A stretch of 64,000 bases of DNA from Ogataea parapolymorpha DL-1. Lineage: Eukaryota > Ascomycota > Pichiomycetes > Pichiales > Pichiaceae. Positions within the stretch are counted from its first letter, which is position 1, and every line of letters begins with the position of its first letter. Below are positions 18,053 to 26,935 of this stretch, piece after piece. The position numbers were made by a program, and so were the translations under genes. Below the pieces are notes generated by a model. That model had not been told where the DNA came from. It saw nothing but the letters and a program-made list of their open reading frames with translations, and ran no database searches. Location: positions 1,302,001 to 1,366,000 of the forward strand of contig NC_027861.1 of the NCBI RefSeq assembly GCF_000187245.1. Reading direction: 5' to 3'.

Positions 18053-18946
18053 ATGAGTATAGTCGCCCTCAAAAGAGCCCTCGTGTCTCTTTTCGGCTCC
18101 TCTTCCAACCAAAGTGGCCCGCTCATGAGAAGCACTAATAACAATAACTACGGTTCTCTTTCGGACGGTGACCCGGAGTCTCAGCCACAAACTCCAGGGT
18201 CTCCAAAGCTGCAACTAAAAGGCGATGACTCCAATAGTTCTCAGGAGGCAGGCATGTTCGGCAAAGTGGACCCAAGAGCAATGAGCGATCTGATCATTGG
18301 TCTCAGTGACGGACTGACAGTTCCGTTTGCCCTGACCGCCGGTCTATCTTCTCTCGGAGACTCTAAACTTGTCATTACCGGAGGTATGGCAGAATTGGTG
18401 TCCGGTGCCATTTCGATGGGACTCGGAGGTTACCTTGCTGCCCGCTCAGAATTGGAATATTACAAGTCCCAAGTGAAAAAGGAAAAACAGCTGTTTTTCG
18501 AGAACCCAGACTCTATAGCTGGGGAAGTTGGAGACGTCATGATCGAAATGGGTGCTTCTGAGGAAACCATCCAATCGTTTGTCCGGGACTTGGAGGCTGA
18601 CCCCAAGACGATGATTGACTTTGTGATCAGATATGGTCGGGGGTTGGAGGAACCTGCCGACGGACGTCAATTGATGAGCGCATTAACAATTGGGTCTGGA
18701 TATTTCTTTGGAGGTTTCATCCCATTAATCCCATACTTCTTCACGAGCACAGTCGGCACAGGATTGATAATATCGGTGGTGGTGATGATTTTCACGCTGT
18801 TCTGGTTTGGATATTTCAAAACCGTCGTTTCCATGGGCGATGACACGCCTAATTACATAAGGGTATCGGAAGGTCTCCAGATGGTTGCCATTGGCTCGTT
18901 TGCTGCTGGCTGCGCCTGGGGACTTGTTTATCTGATAGACTCATAG
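18053..18946 (+). CDS. CCC1: Vacuolar Fe2+/Mn2+ importer Ccc1
   Basis: The 297-residue protein belongs to the VIT1/CCC1 family, which moves Fe2+ (and Mn2+) into the vacuole for storage. Family marks are D-P-R-A-M-S-D-L-I-I-G-L-S-D-G-L-T-V-P-F-A-L (about 77-98), then S-G-A-I-S-M-G-L-G-G-Y-L-A. A cytosolic Glu-rich metal-binding loop follows (E-V-G-D-V-M-I-E-M-G), and then three more hydrophobic spans. The N-terminal 70 residues are hydrophilic and poorly conserved. In S. cerevisiae CCC1 is next to RSA3 (YLR220W/YLR221C), and here RSA3 lies 3.5 kb downstream. Confidence 0.95.
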   Translation: MSIVALKRALVSLFGSSSNQSGPLMRSTNNNNYGSLSDGDPESQPQTPGSPKLQLKGDDSNSSQEAGMFGKVDPRAMSDLIIGLSDGLTVPFALTAGLSSLGDSKLVITGGMAELVSGAISMGLGGYLAARSELEYYKSQVKKEKQLFFENPDSIAGEVGDVMIEMGASEETIQSFVRDLEADPKTMIDFVIRYGRGLEEPADGRQLMSALTIGSGYFFGGFIPLIPYFFTSTVGTGLIISVVVMIFTLFWFGYFKTVVSMGDDTPNYIRVSEGLQMVAIGSFAAGCAWGLVYLIDS

Positions 18947-19019
18947 TTGAGAACTATATATAAAGGCATATTCTTAAAGGTATTTGCTTTTCAGAAGCAG
19001 AAGTATAAAATGAATGTAT

Positions 19020-20153
19020 TCATTTAGCATCTAATGGCTTTCTCACAATATACAACATCATAGGAGTGAACAACTTCCTTTTTCCTCCTTCAACGAGGTA
19101 GACAGCGGCGTCCTCAAGAGCCTCAGTGACTTTCACGGAACCTTTAGGAGCAATGCCCAACTTTTCCATAAGACCAACAGAGCCGGTGGTGATTTTTCTG
19201 CCCACGGTCGACGTTCTGAAGAAAGTCCATAGATCGCCTATCGTCTGCACATATTTGAAGTCTCCACTCAATGGGTAGTACCATGGGATCTCGTCCCCGG
19301 CATCGGCAAGGTCTCTAGTGTATTCGATCTCGAAACCGACATTTTTTAAAGCCTTCTCGGCAACCTCTCTTTTGTACATTTTAGGAATACCGTCACCAAC
19401 CTCGATTCCGTATGCAATCTTACGGTGCTCCTCGTTGGTCTCGTCGTACTCGTCGGTCATCACCCACTCGTAAACTCCGAAAACTCCACCGGGCTTCAAC
19501 ACCTTGTAAATCTGGCCATACACTCCTTCCAGCACAGGAGCATGGACGGTGGCCTCAATTGAGTAGACAGCATCAAAGGTCTCTGGCTCAAAGTCCATCT
19601 GCATGAAGTCTCCCTTCACGAAAGACAGTTTGTGGTCCAATTTCAATTTCTTGGCGTAGTTGTTGGCTCTCTCAATTTGATAGTCGTTATTATTCAGTCC
19701 GACGATCTCGCAATCAGTGAACCTGGTGATCTCTCTAGCAGGGCCACCGACTCCGCATCCGACGTCCAGCACCTTCATGTTCTCGGTGATGCCCATTTTC
19801 AATGCCAAATAATGCTCGTGTCTAGCACAAGCTTGTCTAAATGGCTCTCCCTTGTAGTATCTGGAAAAGTGGAACGAGGATCCCCATCCATACTCGTAGA
19901 AATCCGTCACCAGGTTGTAGTAGTGCTTGGTGAGCGTCGAGTAGTCCTCGAGTCTCGACTTTTCAGTCTCCTCGTCGGTTTTCCCGTCCCAGTGCTTGAA
20001 ATATCCTTCCATCGCGACTTTTTGAGCTTCCTTGTCCTTCTTCACCCAAGCACTCATTCCTGTAGCGCTCGCGGCGTCCTTGCCATGCAGAGCCTTGGCG
20101 AACTCCTTGTCCTTCTCGTAATCCTTTGGTGCTAGCTTAATTTCGCTGCTCAT
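19020..20153 (-). CDS. ERG6: Sterol C-24 methyltransferase
   Basis: The 377-residue enzyme methylates zymosterol at C-24 in ergosterol synthesis on the ER and lipid droplets. Marks are [11 protein letters not shown] (86-96, sterol region), the SAM loop [12 protein letters not shown] (129-140) and [21 protein letters not shown] and the C-terminal F-T-P-M-M block are also present. Length matches Erg6 of S. cerevisiae (383). The ATG at 20153 is used; a TTG three codons upstream is not. The promoter carries three sterol-response-type elements. It converges on CCC1 with 73 bp between stops. Confidence 0.97.
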   Translation of the reverse strand: MSSEIKLAPKDYEKDKEFAKALHGKDAASATGMSAWVKKDKEAQKVAMEGYFKHWDGKTDEETEKSRLEDYSTLTKHYYNLVTDFYEYGWGSSFHFSRYYKGEPFRQACARHEHYLALKMGITENMKVLDVGCGVGGPAREITRFTDCEIVGLNNNDYQIERANNYAKKLKLDHKLSFVKGDFMQMDFEPETFDAVYSIEATVHAPVLEGVYGQIYKVLKPGGVFGVYEWVMTDEYDETNEEHRKIAYGIEVGDGIPKMYKREVAEKALKNVGFEIEYTRDLADAGDEIPWYYPLSGDFKYVQTIGDLWTFFRTSTVGRKITTGSVGLMEKLGIAPKGSVKVTEALEDAAVYLVEGGKRKLFTPMMLYIVRKPLDAK

Positions 20154-20215
20154 GTTTATCAAAATATAAAGGTTATATACCGCTTTTTATAGTTTTTTTT
20201 TCTGTTTTTTTGTCA

Positions 20216-20248
20216 CTAAACGAACGAGAAATAAACGACGCTAAACGA
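20216..20248 (-). promoter_or_regulatory. Cluster of sterol/anaerobic response elements upstream of ERG6
   Basis: On the ERG6 strand, TCGTTTAG occurs at 20241-20248 and 20216-20223, and the near-copy TCGTTTAT at 20231-20238. TCGTTYAG is the AR1 element bound by the zinc-cluster regulator Upc2 and is close to the sterol-response core TCGTATA. The cluster lies 63-95 bp upstream of the ERG6 ATG, with a TATATAA box between (about 20173-20180). Recognition is from remembered consensus sequences. Confidence 0.8.
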
Positions 20249-20349
20249 GATCTTGCAGCTTTAAAGTAGACCCGTCGGAAAAACAATTCGAGGCGGTCCA
20301 AATAAAAAAAAATCATAAATGAAGACTAAAGCCCCTTAGAACTTCAGAT

Positions 20350-22080
20350 CTAGCAAACAACTAGTATAGAAATCAAGAATGCGCACAAAACGGCACACAA
20401 ACTAAAGCCTACTGTCCTTGGGCCATTGCTGGAATGCGAACTGGACGTAGACGACTCCGAAGTGGACCCGGACCCGGACGAAGTGCTTGTCTTCACACTC
20501 GAAACCTTCTTGGTCGAGGTCACTCTTTCATCGCCCACAGCAGTCACAGATCCCAGAGTAGTAGGCCTGTCAGTGTCCAAAGCGGTGGCAGAGGCGCCCC
20601 AGGTATTGGAGTAATCGGAAACCGACGAAGCAGAAGGAATGGAGTTGCCTGAGATGACCTCAATTTGCTCGGCTCCAGGATTCAGGTTCACGTTAGCTAT
20701 AGCGATTTGATATCCCTCGAGGTCAGCCACAAAGTAGGCGTTTCGCAGGAAAGTATCGCCGAGCGTGAAGGATTCGTCTCCAGAGGAGAAAATACCCAAT
20801 GCGCAGTAGGAGGAAACTTCTCCGGAGTTGGTTTGCAGAGCAATCAGGAAGGAACTCAAAGGAGCTTCAATCACTTTACCCTGGAAGTCGAAGTTGACAG
20901 CGTAGCTATCAACGTCCCTGCATCTTGCCACGTAGGCCCCGACAGAGCTGCTGTAGTCGAAGCCTAGGGTTTCAGCAAGTTTCTCGACAATCTCGCTTGG
21001 AGCATACGTCAAAGTCGTTCCGGTATCAAGAAGTGCAGCAGCAGCTCCTGAACCAATGCTTGCTTGCTGTCCTCTGGAGTCGCTGACCGTAATGGCAGAC
21101 AGGGTGATTTGGAGCCTTAGAGGCTTTTGGTAACCGTAGGAAGCAGCCGTGTTGATGATAGGAAGCAAGCCAAGACTTCCGGTATATTTGCTTTGGTCAA
21201 CCGCACCGAAGAGGATCGAGGCAGTGCTGGACTCAGTTGAGTTCAGGTAGACGGAATAGGCGGCTCTATTGATGAGTCCCTGGTCGACCATTTTGAAAGG
21301 TAAGTTGTCGTAGATGTAATGCTGTGGTCCGCCTCCTGAGTATGTGGTTTCCAATTCCCTCAATCCGATACCAAAAACACCAGTCGAAGAATCTGTTTCA
21401 TCTGCCACGGCCAACGAGAGATCGTTAACCGTGACACCATTGAAAGTGACATCATCGTAGCCCCAGGTTCCACGGGCAAAAGTGCGGTCCGCGTACGAAA
21501 TCTCAAATGTGGTGCCGTTGTTGTGGAACGAATTGGACGTTGAAGGATTGAACGTTCCGTATAGCGAGCAGTCCACGGTGGCCTGCGCAGCGAGAGCCGT
21601 CTGTGTCTCATCCTGGGTTGCAGTCTCTACTGTGGTCAAGTCTCCCCAGCCACCCAAGAATCCTTTTGCATTGTTGTCTTCGTTTGGAGAGTTGAAATTG
21701 TACAGGTCGGAAAGATCGCGTCCTTTTTGTAGCGCATCGGCCGGTCCGTCCCGTTTCAATTTTTTAGTGCTGGAAGACGAACAGTAAGAGTTATTCGAGT
21801 TCATCACCCACAAGTCCGAGGAACCGGTATCAATCAAAACCCCCACCTTCTGCTTATCAGATCCTATCTCGATCTCGACTTGGTAGAAAGACTGGGCGTT
21901 CTGCAATTCCATCGTGACCGAGCCGTCATCAGCCCTCTTTTCCAACATGAACGGCTTGGCCCCCTTCTGGGAATCCTTGTAAGTGGATCCCCGAAGAACA
22001 GAGGCCTCCAGTTTCACGAACTGTGGGTCTCCCAGCACACAGACACTCGAAGCCAAGAAAAACAGTGTAGCAACTTTCAT
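20350..22080 (-). CDS. Yapsin-type GPI-anchored aspartyl protease
   Basis: The 576-residue protein is a pepsin-fold protease of the yapsin group, which cleaves after basic residues at the cell surface. It has a signal peptide (1-17), the first active-site motif DTGSSD (84-89), and a Ser/Lys-rich insertion with K-K-L-K-R (106-110) that is a likely processing loop. The second active-site motif DTGTT is at 352-356. A Ser/Thr-rich stalk (about 490-555) and a hydrophobic C-terminal tail follow, consistent with GPI attachment near S-S-N-G. S. cerevisiae has several yapsins (YPS1-YPS7), and a one-to-one assignment is not possible from this sequence. Confidence 0.92.
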   Translation of the reverse strand: MKVATLFFLASSVCVLGDPQFVKLEASVLRGSTYKDSQKGAKPFMLEKRADDGSVTMELQNAQSFYQVEIEIGSDKQKVGVLIDTGSSDLWVMNSNNSYCSSSSTKKLKRDGPADALQKGRDLSDLYNFNSPNEDNNAKGFLGGWGDLTTVETATQDETQTALAAQATVDCSLYGTFNPSTSNSFHNNGTTFEISYADRTFARGTWGYDDVTFNGVTVNDLSLAVADETDSSTGVFGIGLRELETTYSGGGPQHYIYDNLPFKMVDQGLINRAAYSVYLNSTESSTASILFGAVDQSKYTGSLGLLPIINTAASYGYQKPLRLQITLSAITVSDSRGQQASIGSGAAAALLDTGTTLTYAPSEIVEKLAETLGFDYSSSVGAYVARCRDVDSYAVNFDFQGKVIEAPLSSFLIALQTNSGEVSSYCALGIFSSGDESFTLGDTFLRNAYFVADLEGYQIAIANVNLNPGAEQIEVISGNSIPSASSVSDYSNTWGASATALDTDRPTTLGSVTAVGDERVTSTKKVSSVKTSTSSGSGSTSESSTSSSHSSNGPRTVGFSLCAVLCAFLISILVVC

Positions 22081-22399
22081 TGTGTCAACTTTTTTTTAGT
22101 CTCGGAAAAAATACTAGTGATTTGATTCGACACTTTGAGACCTTGATAGATGAAAATGCACTCTTTTTTCTGAATAAATAGTAGCTGAAGGTAAGACGTT
22201 CCAGTCGGAGGGCCCGGATAGCAAACAATGTTCTGTTGCTCACTCTACCTCTATGTAGATCCTAATTTCTAACAATAGAATTTAAAAACCGATGGGGTAA
22301 TTTTAAATGTGGCTTGCACAGCCTGAATATACCATTTAGAACGGCTAAGCCCAGATCTTGCACACTGATGAAAATTAAAATTAGACATTATCATATACA
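22081..22399. promoter_or_regulatory. Intergenic region upstream of the yapsin gene
   Basis: This 319-bp stretch holds the yapsin promoter and the RSA3 3' end, both genes being on the minus strand. It is AT-rich with poly-T runs near the yapsin ATG. A TATA-like TATTTATT on the reverse strand lies near 22173-22180. No gene, RNA gene or repeat was recognised. Confidence 0.5.
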
Positions 22400-22858
22400 T
22401 CACTCAACTAGCGACTTGAGAGTTCCATCATCAAATATGTTTCCGCTCTCTTTGAGAAGACGGGCGAGGGTTTTGAGTGAGTTTTCCTTGAAATCGGTTT
22501 TCTGACGCAGCGCATCCAGGTCCTCAGAATATGTGACAAGCAATTTCTTCAAATACTCGTTCTGCAGCTGCTCACGCACATCATCTATCTGGCGTACTGC
22601 GTTTATGTCCAGTTTGAGGTTGCCTGAAAGGCTTTGCTCTATGCTGGCCAACCTGTCTGCGTTCAGCTGTTGGAGTCTCACCTGTGTGCTGTCAGACACC
22701 TCTTGCGTGTCCAGGCCATCTATTGTGTATGTTTCGGGCGCATCCGGCTGCTCTTCCTGTACACTGGTCACGCTCTCGGAGTCACTATCGTTTTCAGATG
22801 CCGAAGAGCTGGAAAAGTCTTCTGTCCGCCTCTTCTTGCGGGCTCTTCGGTTAGGCAT
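22400..22858 (-). CDS. RSA3: Ribosome assembly protein 3
   Basis: The 152-residue nuclear protein has a basic N-terminus (PNRRARKKRR, a likely nuclear/nucleolar signal), an acidic Ser-rich segment and a C-terminal helical domain. That domain reads Y-L-K-K-L-L-V-T-Y-S-E-D-L-D-A-L-R-x-K-x-D-F-x-E-N-S-L-x-x-L-A-R-L-L-K, the Rsa3 family pattern. Rsa3 takes part in early 60S subunit assembly with Dbp6. The ATG at 22858 is used; a GTG upstream is ignored. It lies only 24 bp downstream of the RMD5 stop codon in tandem. RSA3 and CCC1 are neighbours in S. cerevisiae, supporting the call. Confidence 0.82.
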   Translation of the reverse strand: MPNRRARKKRRTEDFSSSSASENDSDSESVTSVQEEQPDAPETYTIDGLDTQEVSDSTQVRLQQLNADRLASIEQSLSGNLKLDINAVRQIDDVREQLQNEYLKKLLVTYSEDLDALRQKTDFKENSLKTLARLLKESGNIFDDGTLKSLVE

Positions 22859-22882
22859 AGCGGAATAAATTTTTTCCACTTT

Positions 22883-24058
22883 TCACAAATTAACAAATCT
22901 GGCCTGCACAGCCTGGGCAATGGTGGTTGTTCGCGGACAGTAAGGGCATTTGAAGTTCGCCACACTATTGCGACTCAACTTGATGAGACTGTCTTTGGAA
23001 ATGATATGATGGCACGGAAGCACCATAGGGGGGTTTTCCGAAGTCGTTTCTTCCTTGGACACCGGGCAGATGAAGATGGAGTGGAACTGCAACGATGGGG
23101 GCAGATTGATCTCGAATGGCAGCTCGTTGGTGGTGGTCCAGTTAAGATTGCCCGAGCTCTTGGAGATCCGGTGGTACTTGATAAAGCTGGGCAAGGCGAT
23201 GTAGCTGGTGAGCAGGGTATTGTAGAGAGGCGAATTTGAAGAAAGTCCGATTAAAGAGCAGTAATCCTGACAGATTTGATTGTAAAAAGTCTCGTTCGAT
23301 AAATCCCCGTCCGTCAGATAATTTTCGAATCCACATTCAGGCGTGGATGAGGAGTACATGATTGTGAATAGCAGTTTCGAGATGGTATCTAAATGCGTGG
23401 TTCCGAAATTGGGGAAATTGTCCCTTGCGTATTTGTAAGCTTCGAAGGGCTCGTTGTTCTTGCTCTGATTGTAAAGCTTGATGAATTGCAGTTTGTGCAG
23501 GTTAAACTCCAGGTCTGAACCTATAGATTTCAATTCATTAGAGTGTTGTGCGGCCCAAATGATAGCTGGCTGAAGATCGTCATGTTCTCTGAAACTGATT
23601 AGGATTTCATTAAGCTGCTTGAACCTGTCCACCAGCTCCTGCGGTATTTTGATGCCGCGTTGCCTCTCAATGTGCTCTAAAACGTCAAAGTGGCCATTGC
23701 GCAGCAAGTCCATCACAATTGCCCGGTCCACCAATTTGCGGGCCCGCGGGTTTGAGTTGACATCCACCGTCTGATAGGTATAGACATTAGATAGATTGAA
23801 GTTGAGCACTTTGTCGATTTTGGAGCTGTAGTTCTTGATCGCTTTGTTGATGGATTTTTCGTGCTTCAGCGTGTTCTCGTTCCAGCTTTTGAACTGGGTT
23901 TTTATCATAGTCATATCGTCGTGATCGTTCTCCACGTCGTTTCTAAGCTTACGCAGACTGTCCAACAGTGAGTTCGAATCGGCCAATATGTGCTCCAGCG
24001 AGTCATTGCTGGCCAGCTTGTCGACTTCTTCCGAAACCGTTTTGAAAGCAGAAGACAT
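22883..24058 (-). CDS. RMD5: GID/CTLH E3 ubiquitin ligase RING subunit
   Basis: The 391-residue protein is Rmd5 (Gid2), one of the two RING-type subunits of the ligase that degrades gluconeogenic enzymes such as fructose-1,6-bisphosphatase after glucose is supplied. The degenerate RING is at the C-terminus: F-I-C-P-V-S-K-E-E-T-T-S-E-N-P-P, C-H-H-I-I-S-K-D-S-L, then F-K-C-P-Y-C-P and the end R-F-V-N-L. A CTLH-like region with W-A-A-Q-H and L-E-F-N-L-H-K-L-Q-F lies in the centre. Fyv10 (Gid9) is related but differs in its RING. In methylotrophic yeasts this system is also linked to carbon-source switching. It is divergent from BRO1 (108 bp). Confidence 0.94.
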   Translation of the reverse strand: MSSAFKTVSEEVDKLASNDSLEHILADSNSLLDSLRKLRNDVENDHDDMTMIKTQFKSWNENTLKHEKSINKAIKNYSSKIDKVLNFNLSNVYTYQTVDVNSNPRARKLVDRAIVMDLLRNGHFDVLEHIERQRGIKIPQELVDRFKQLNEILISFREHDDLQPAIIWAAQHSNELKSIGSDLEFNLHKLQFIKLYNQSKNNEPFEAYKYARDNFPNFGTTHLDTISKLLFTIMYSSSTPECGFENYLTDGDLSNETFYNQICQDYCSLIGLSSNSPLYNTLLTSYIALPSFIKYHRISKSSGNLNWTTTNELPFEINLPPSLQFHSIFICPVSKEETTSENPPMVLPCHHIISKDSLIKLSRNSVANFKCPYCPRTTTIAQAVQARFVNL

Positions 24059-24166
24059 GATAAGAAATTAAATCAATTAATGGGTTTAAAATTATCTGAT
24101 TAATTTCCCTCCCCAGTATAATTGCAGTATTATTTCTAACATTAAGGGCCATAAAAGTTTCACGCA

Positions 24167-26593
24167 ATGCCCAAGTTTATTTCTATTCCCCTGAAAAAGA
24201 CGAAACCTGTTGACTGGACAAATCCTTTGAGCACTTATATTGGCCGTATTTATGGGAAAGCCAGTGATTTCGAGCACGAAATCGCCACTTTCAATAAACT
24301 AAGGACAGACCTTATCCACTGCGACGAGGACCCCATTGGCAGAGATCTATACTATAGATATTATGGTCAGCTTGAGATGCTAGAGCTGAGAATTGCCGTG
24401 GACATATTGGGAATTGAGTTCTGCTGGTACGACGCCTTTGTTCCTTCCGTTTCCCACAAGCAGCATTCGCTGGCATTTGAAAAGGCAAGTGTTTTATTCA
24501 ATTTGGCGGGAATAATGTCACACCTGGCAGCCACAGCAGATGAGTTGAAGGCCAGCTACGAATGGTTCCAAAAAGCTAGCGGAGTTTATCAGTACATCCA
24601 GGAGAGCTTTTTGCACGCTCCGTCCGACGACCTTAGTGTTCAGAGCATGCAGGCTCTTGCAAAATTGATGCTTGCTCAGGCACAAGAAGCTTTCTTATTG
24701 CGATACATCGAGACCACAGAAGAGCCCAAACAGTCGCTTTTGGCCCGTTTGGCCAAATCCACCGCGAAACTGTACGGCTCAGCATCCGAGCTGATTCAAA
24801 ACGTCAAGACCATGCAATACAACTGGCACCAATACACCAAATTGAAAGAACTCTACTATCTGTCGTACGCAAACTTCCAGCAGTCTCAGCTACTCAAAAG
24901 CTCCAATAAATATGGCCAGGCCATTGCCTACATGAAGCTGGCTGAAGAGACGATAAAGAAACATAGCGGTTACAGCTCTTTATTTGACCCTACTTTCAAG
25001 GATAAACTCAAAGAACATGCCAAATTGGTGAGGTCAGAGTACGAATTGCTAGAAAAGGACAACGATTTCATCTACCACGATATGGTTCCAAACGCATCCA
25101 CTTTACCGGAAATCAAGCCGATGGATAGTGCTAAAGCAATTGCTCTTGGTGACCAGAAAATTTCAGAGATCGTTGGCAAGGACTTGTTCGACAGAATTGT
25201 TCCGTTGAAAGTTCACGAGCAGTCGAGCATGTACTCTGAGGAGGTTGCCAAGCTACTTAGGGCCGAAAGCGAGAAATGTGAGCTGGCTGATCTTGAGCTC
25301 AACTCCACGCTCGAATTCCTTCAGCTTCCAAAGTCGCTTGTCGACCTTCGTTTTTTGCTGGAGGAAACAAACAGCAATGAAAGCAGCGAAGTTAATTCAG
25401 ACACCATTGATGCGCGAGTGGTACAAGGAGCAGCGGCCATCATGAACGAACCCGTGGACACTTCAAGGTCTGCAAATCTCAGAGCACAGGTGCAAAGCAA
25501 TGTTGACACTTGTGACAGGCTTGTTGCTCAGGAAGCTCAAAAGTATGACTCAAACAAAGCTAAACATGGCACAGCGTGGGTTCAGGAGCAGTATCCTGCT
25601 GCCCTGATGAACCTGAAGCAAGATCTCGCACGCGCAAAAAAATCTCTGCTCGATGCTAGCGAGACCGATAAGAAGATTGGTGCGATTTACAACAAGATCA
25701 AACCAGACATTGAAATTTTGAGCAAAGGTATATCTAGTGCGGAGGTGGCCCGTGAGTACAACAAAACTACCAAGGAGCCCGAATCTTTGCTGGATATGGA
25801 CGATGAGCCAGTGAATGTGGCCGGATCGAGAGAAAAACTGACTAAAGTCGATAACAAGCTGCAAGAGCTGAGATACCTTCAGAAAGAAAGATCCAATACC
25901 TATGAGGATTTGAAGGAGAAAGCCCACAACGATGATATCTCGAAGTCGTTGATCATGAATCGGAATACGGCCCAAATAGAAGAGATTTTTGAAGCTGAGC
26001 TGGCGAAGTTCCGACCATATCAGGAAAGAATAGCTTTGACAGTTGAAAAACAGATTCCATTGATCAACGATCTGAAAAAAGCAATGAACGAGGTGTTGGA
26101 CGACTATACGGTAAAATGCAGACTCAAGAAGCGCGAGTCGTCAAAGAGCACTACACAGGCGGTTAACGCGCGGTTTCTCAATTCTATTGAGCAGTGGAAT
26201 ACATACAAAGGCGGCGTTGCTGAAGGCGAAGCCTTCTATGAACGGTTGCTCACTTTTACCTCGAATTTGCGATTTGCACTTGAGAAACTGGTGAGTGAGC
26301 GTAGCAACGAGGCAGATAAGCTTGTTCACCAGATAGAGACAAACGGTCCACAGCGAGACCAGGACTTGCTGCGGCAGCAATTTGAACGGTTCAGCTTGCA
26401 GAACCAGGCGCCTGCTGGACACTACGGCCAGCCAGGCAGTTTTGCCTCTTCGTTTTCTTCTCCAGCAGGATCATTTTCTAGTCCGTCGGCGGCGCCACCA
26501 CTGCCTTCGAAGCCTACCACCAGCACAGATTTCTATAGCACTCCTTCTGCCTATGATCCGTCGCTCTATTCGCAATTCAACAGGAGAGTGTAA
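24167..26593 (+). CDS. BRO1: ESCRT-associated Bro1-domain protein
   Basis: The 808-residue protein acts at endosomes, binding Snf7 and recruiting the ubiquitin hydrolase Doa4 during multivesicular-body sorting. The Bro1 domain covers about 1-370 (I-P-L-K-K-T-K-P-V-D-W at the start, E-K-A-S-V-L-F-N-L-A near residue 110). The coiled-coil V domain covers about 380-710, and a Pro/Ser-rich tail with A-P-P-L-P-S-K-P and Y-D-P-S-L-Y-S-Q-F ends the protein. The tail fits ALIX/Bro1 partner binding. Size is close to S. cerevisiae Bro1 (844) and larger than Rim20. Its TAA is directly followed by the stop codon of the convergent ELC1. Confidence 0.94.
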   Translation: MPKFISIPLKKTKPVDWTNPLSTYIGRIYGKASDFEHEIATFNKLRTDLIHCDEDPIGRDLYYRYYGQLEMLELRIAVDILGIEFCWYDAFVPSVSHKQHSLAFEKASVLFNLAGIMSHLAATADELKASYEWFQKASGVYQYIQESFLHAPSDDLSVQSMQALAKLMLAQAQEAFLLRYIETTEEPKQSLLARLAKSTAKLYGSASELIQNVKTMQYNWHQYTKLKELYYLSYANFQQSQLLKSSNKYGQAIAYMKLAEETIKKHSGYSSLFDPTFKDKLKEHAKLVRSEYELLEKDNDFIYHDMVPNASTLPEIKPMDSAKAIALGDQKISEIVGKDLFDRIVPLKVHEQSSMYSEEVAKLLRAESEKCELADLELNSTLEFLQLPKSLVDLRFLLEETNSNESSEVNSDTIDARVVQGAAAIMNEPVDTSRSANLRAQVQSNVDTCDRLVAQEAQKYDSNKAKHGTAWVQEQYPAALMNLKQDLARAKKSLLDASETDKKIGAIYNKIKPDIEILSKGISSAEVAREYNKTTKEPESLLDMDDEPVNVAGSREKLTKVDNKLQELRYLQKERSNTYEDLKEKAHNDDISKSLIMNRNTAQIEEIFEAELAKFRPYQERIALTVEKQIPLINDLKKAMNEVLDDYTVKCRLKKRESSKSTTQAVNARFLNSIEQWNTYKGGVAEGEAFYERLLTFTSNLRFALEKLVSERSNEADKLVHQIETNGPQRDQDLLRQQFERFSLQNQAPAGHYGQPGSFASSFSSPAGSFSSPSAAPPLPSKPTTSTDFYSTPSAYDPSLYSQFNRRV

Positions 26594-26893
26594 TTAGACA
26601 TCCAAAAAATCAGCAGCCACAAGCAGTTCTAGTGCCATCTCGGTGGGGATGTCGAACTCCGGCACGTCGACCGATTCTTTATATTTGAGGTTGTAATACA
26701 AGTATTCACACACTTTCTCGAGTAGGACTGCGTCCAATTCGTGTAGTCTGATTGTGTTGGTTGACGATTCCTGGAACGAGGTGTTCAGCATACCTTTGAG
26801 TGTCCCGCTGACCATAGCAGCATCTCGAGAAATCTGAAATTGGAACCCGTCGTTGGAGATTAACGTGACGTATGGCGATACTTCTTCAGTCAT
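26594..26893 (-). CDS. ELC1: Elongin C homologue
   Basis: The 99-residue protein has the Skp1/BTB fold of elongin C: V-T-L-I-S-N-D-G-F-Q-F at the start, S-G-T-L-K-G-M-L, L-L-E-K-V-C-E-Y-L-Y-Y-N-L-K-Y, and the end I-P-T-E-M-A-L-E-L-L-V-A-A-D-F-L. It is an adaptor in cullin ligases, including one that targets stalled RNA polymerase II. Both gene ends are crowded. Its stop abuts the BRO1 stop with no base between, and its ATG is 42 bp from the VPS16 ATG. The divergent ELC1-VPS16 arrangement is the same in S. cerevisiae (YPL046C/YPL045W). Confidence 0.96.
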   Translation of the reverse strand: MTEEVSPYVTLISNDGFQFQISRDAAMVSGTLKGMLNTSFQESSTNTIRLHELDAVLLEKVCEYLYYNLKYKESVDVPEFDIPTEMALELLVAADFLDV

Positions 26894-26935
26894 GGAAAGC
26901 TAAAAAAATAATTAGTTTAATTTATTTATATTTTA

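Noticed and set aside
17433..18056. Two frames of about 100 codons before CCC1
   Set aside because: Mixed Lys/Ser/Thr composition with no motif; they lie in the divergent iron promoter.
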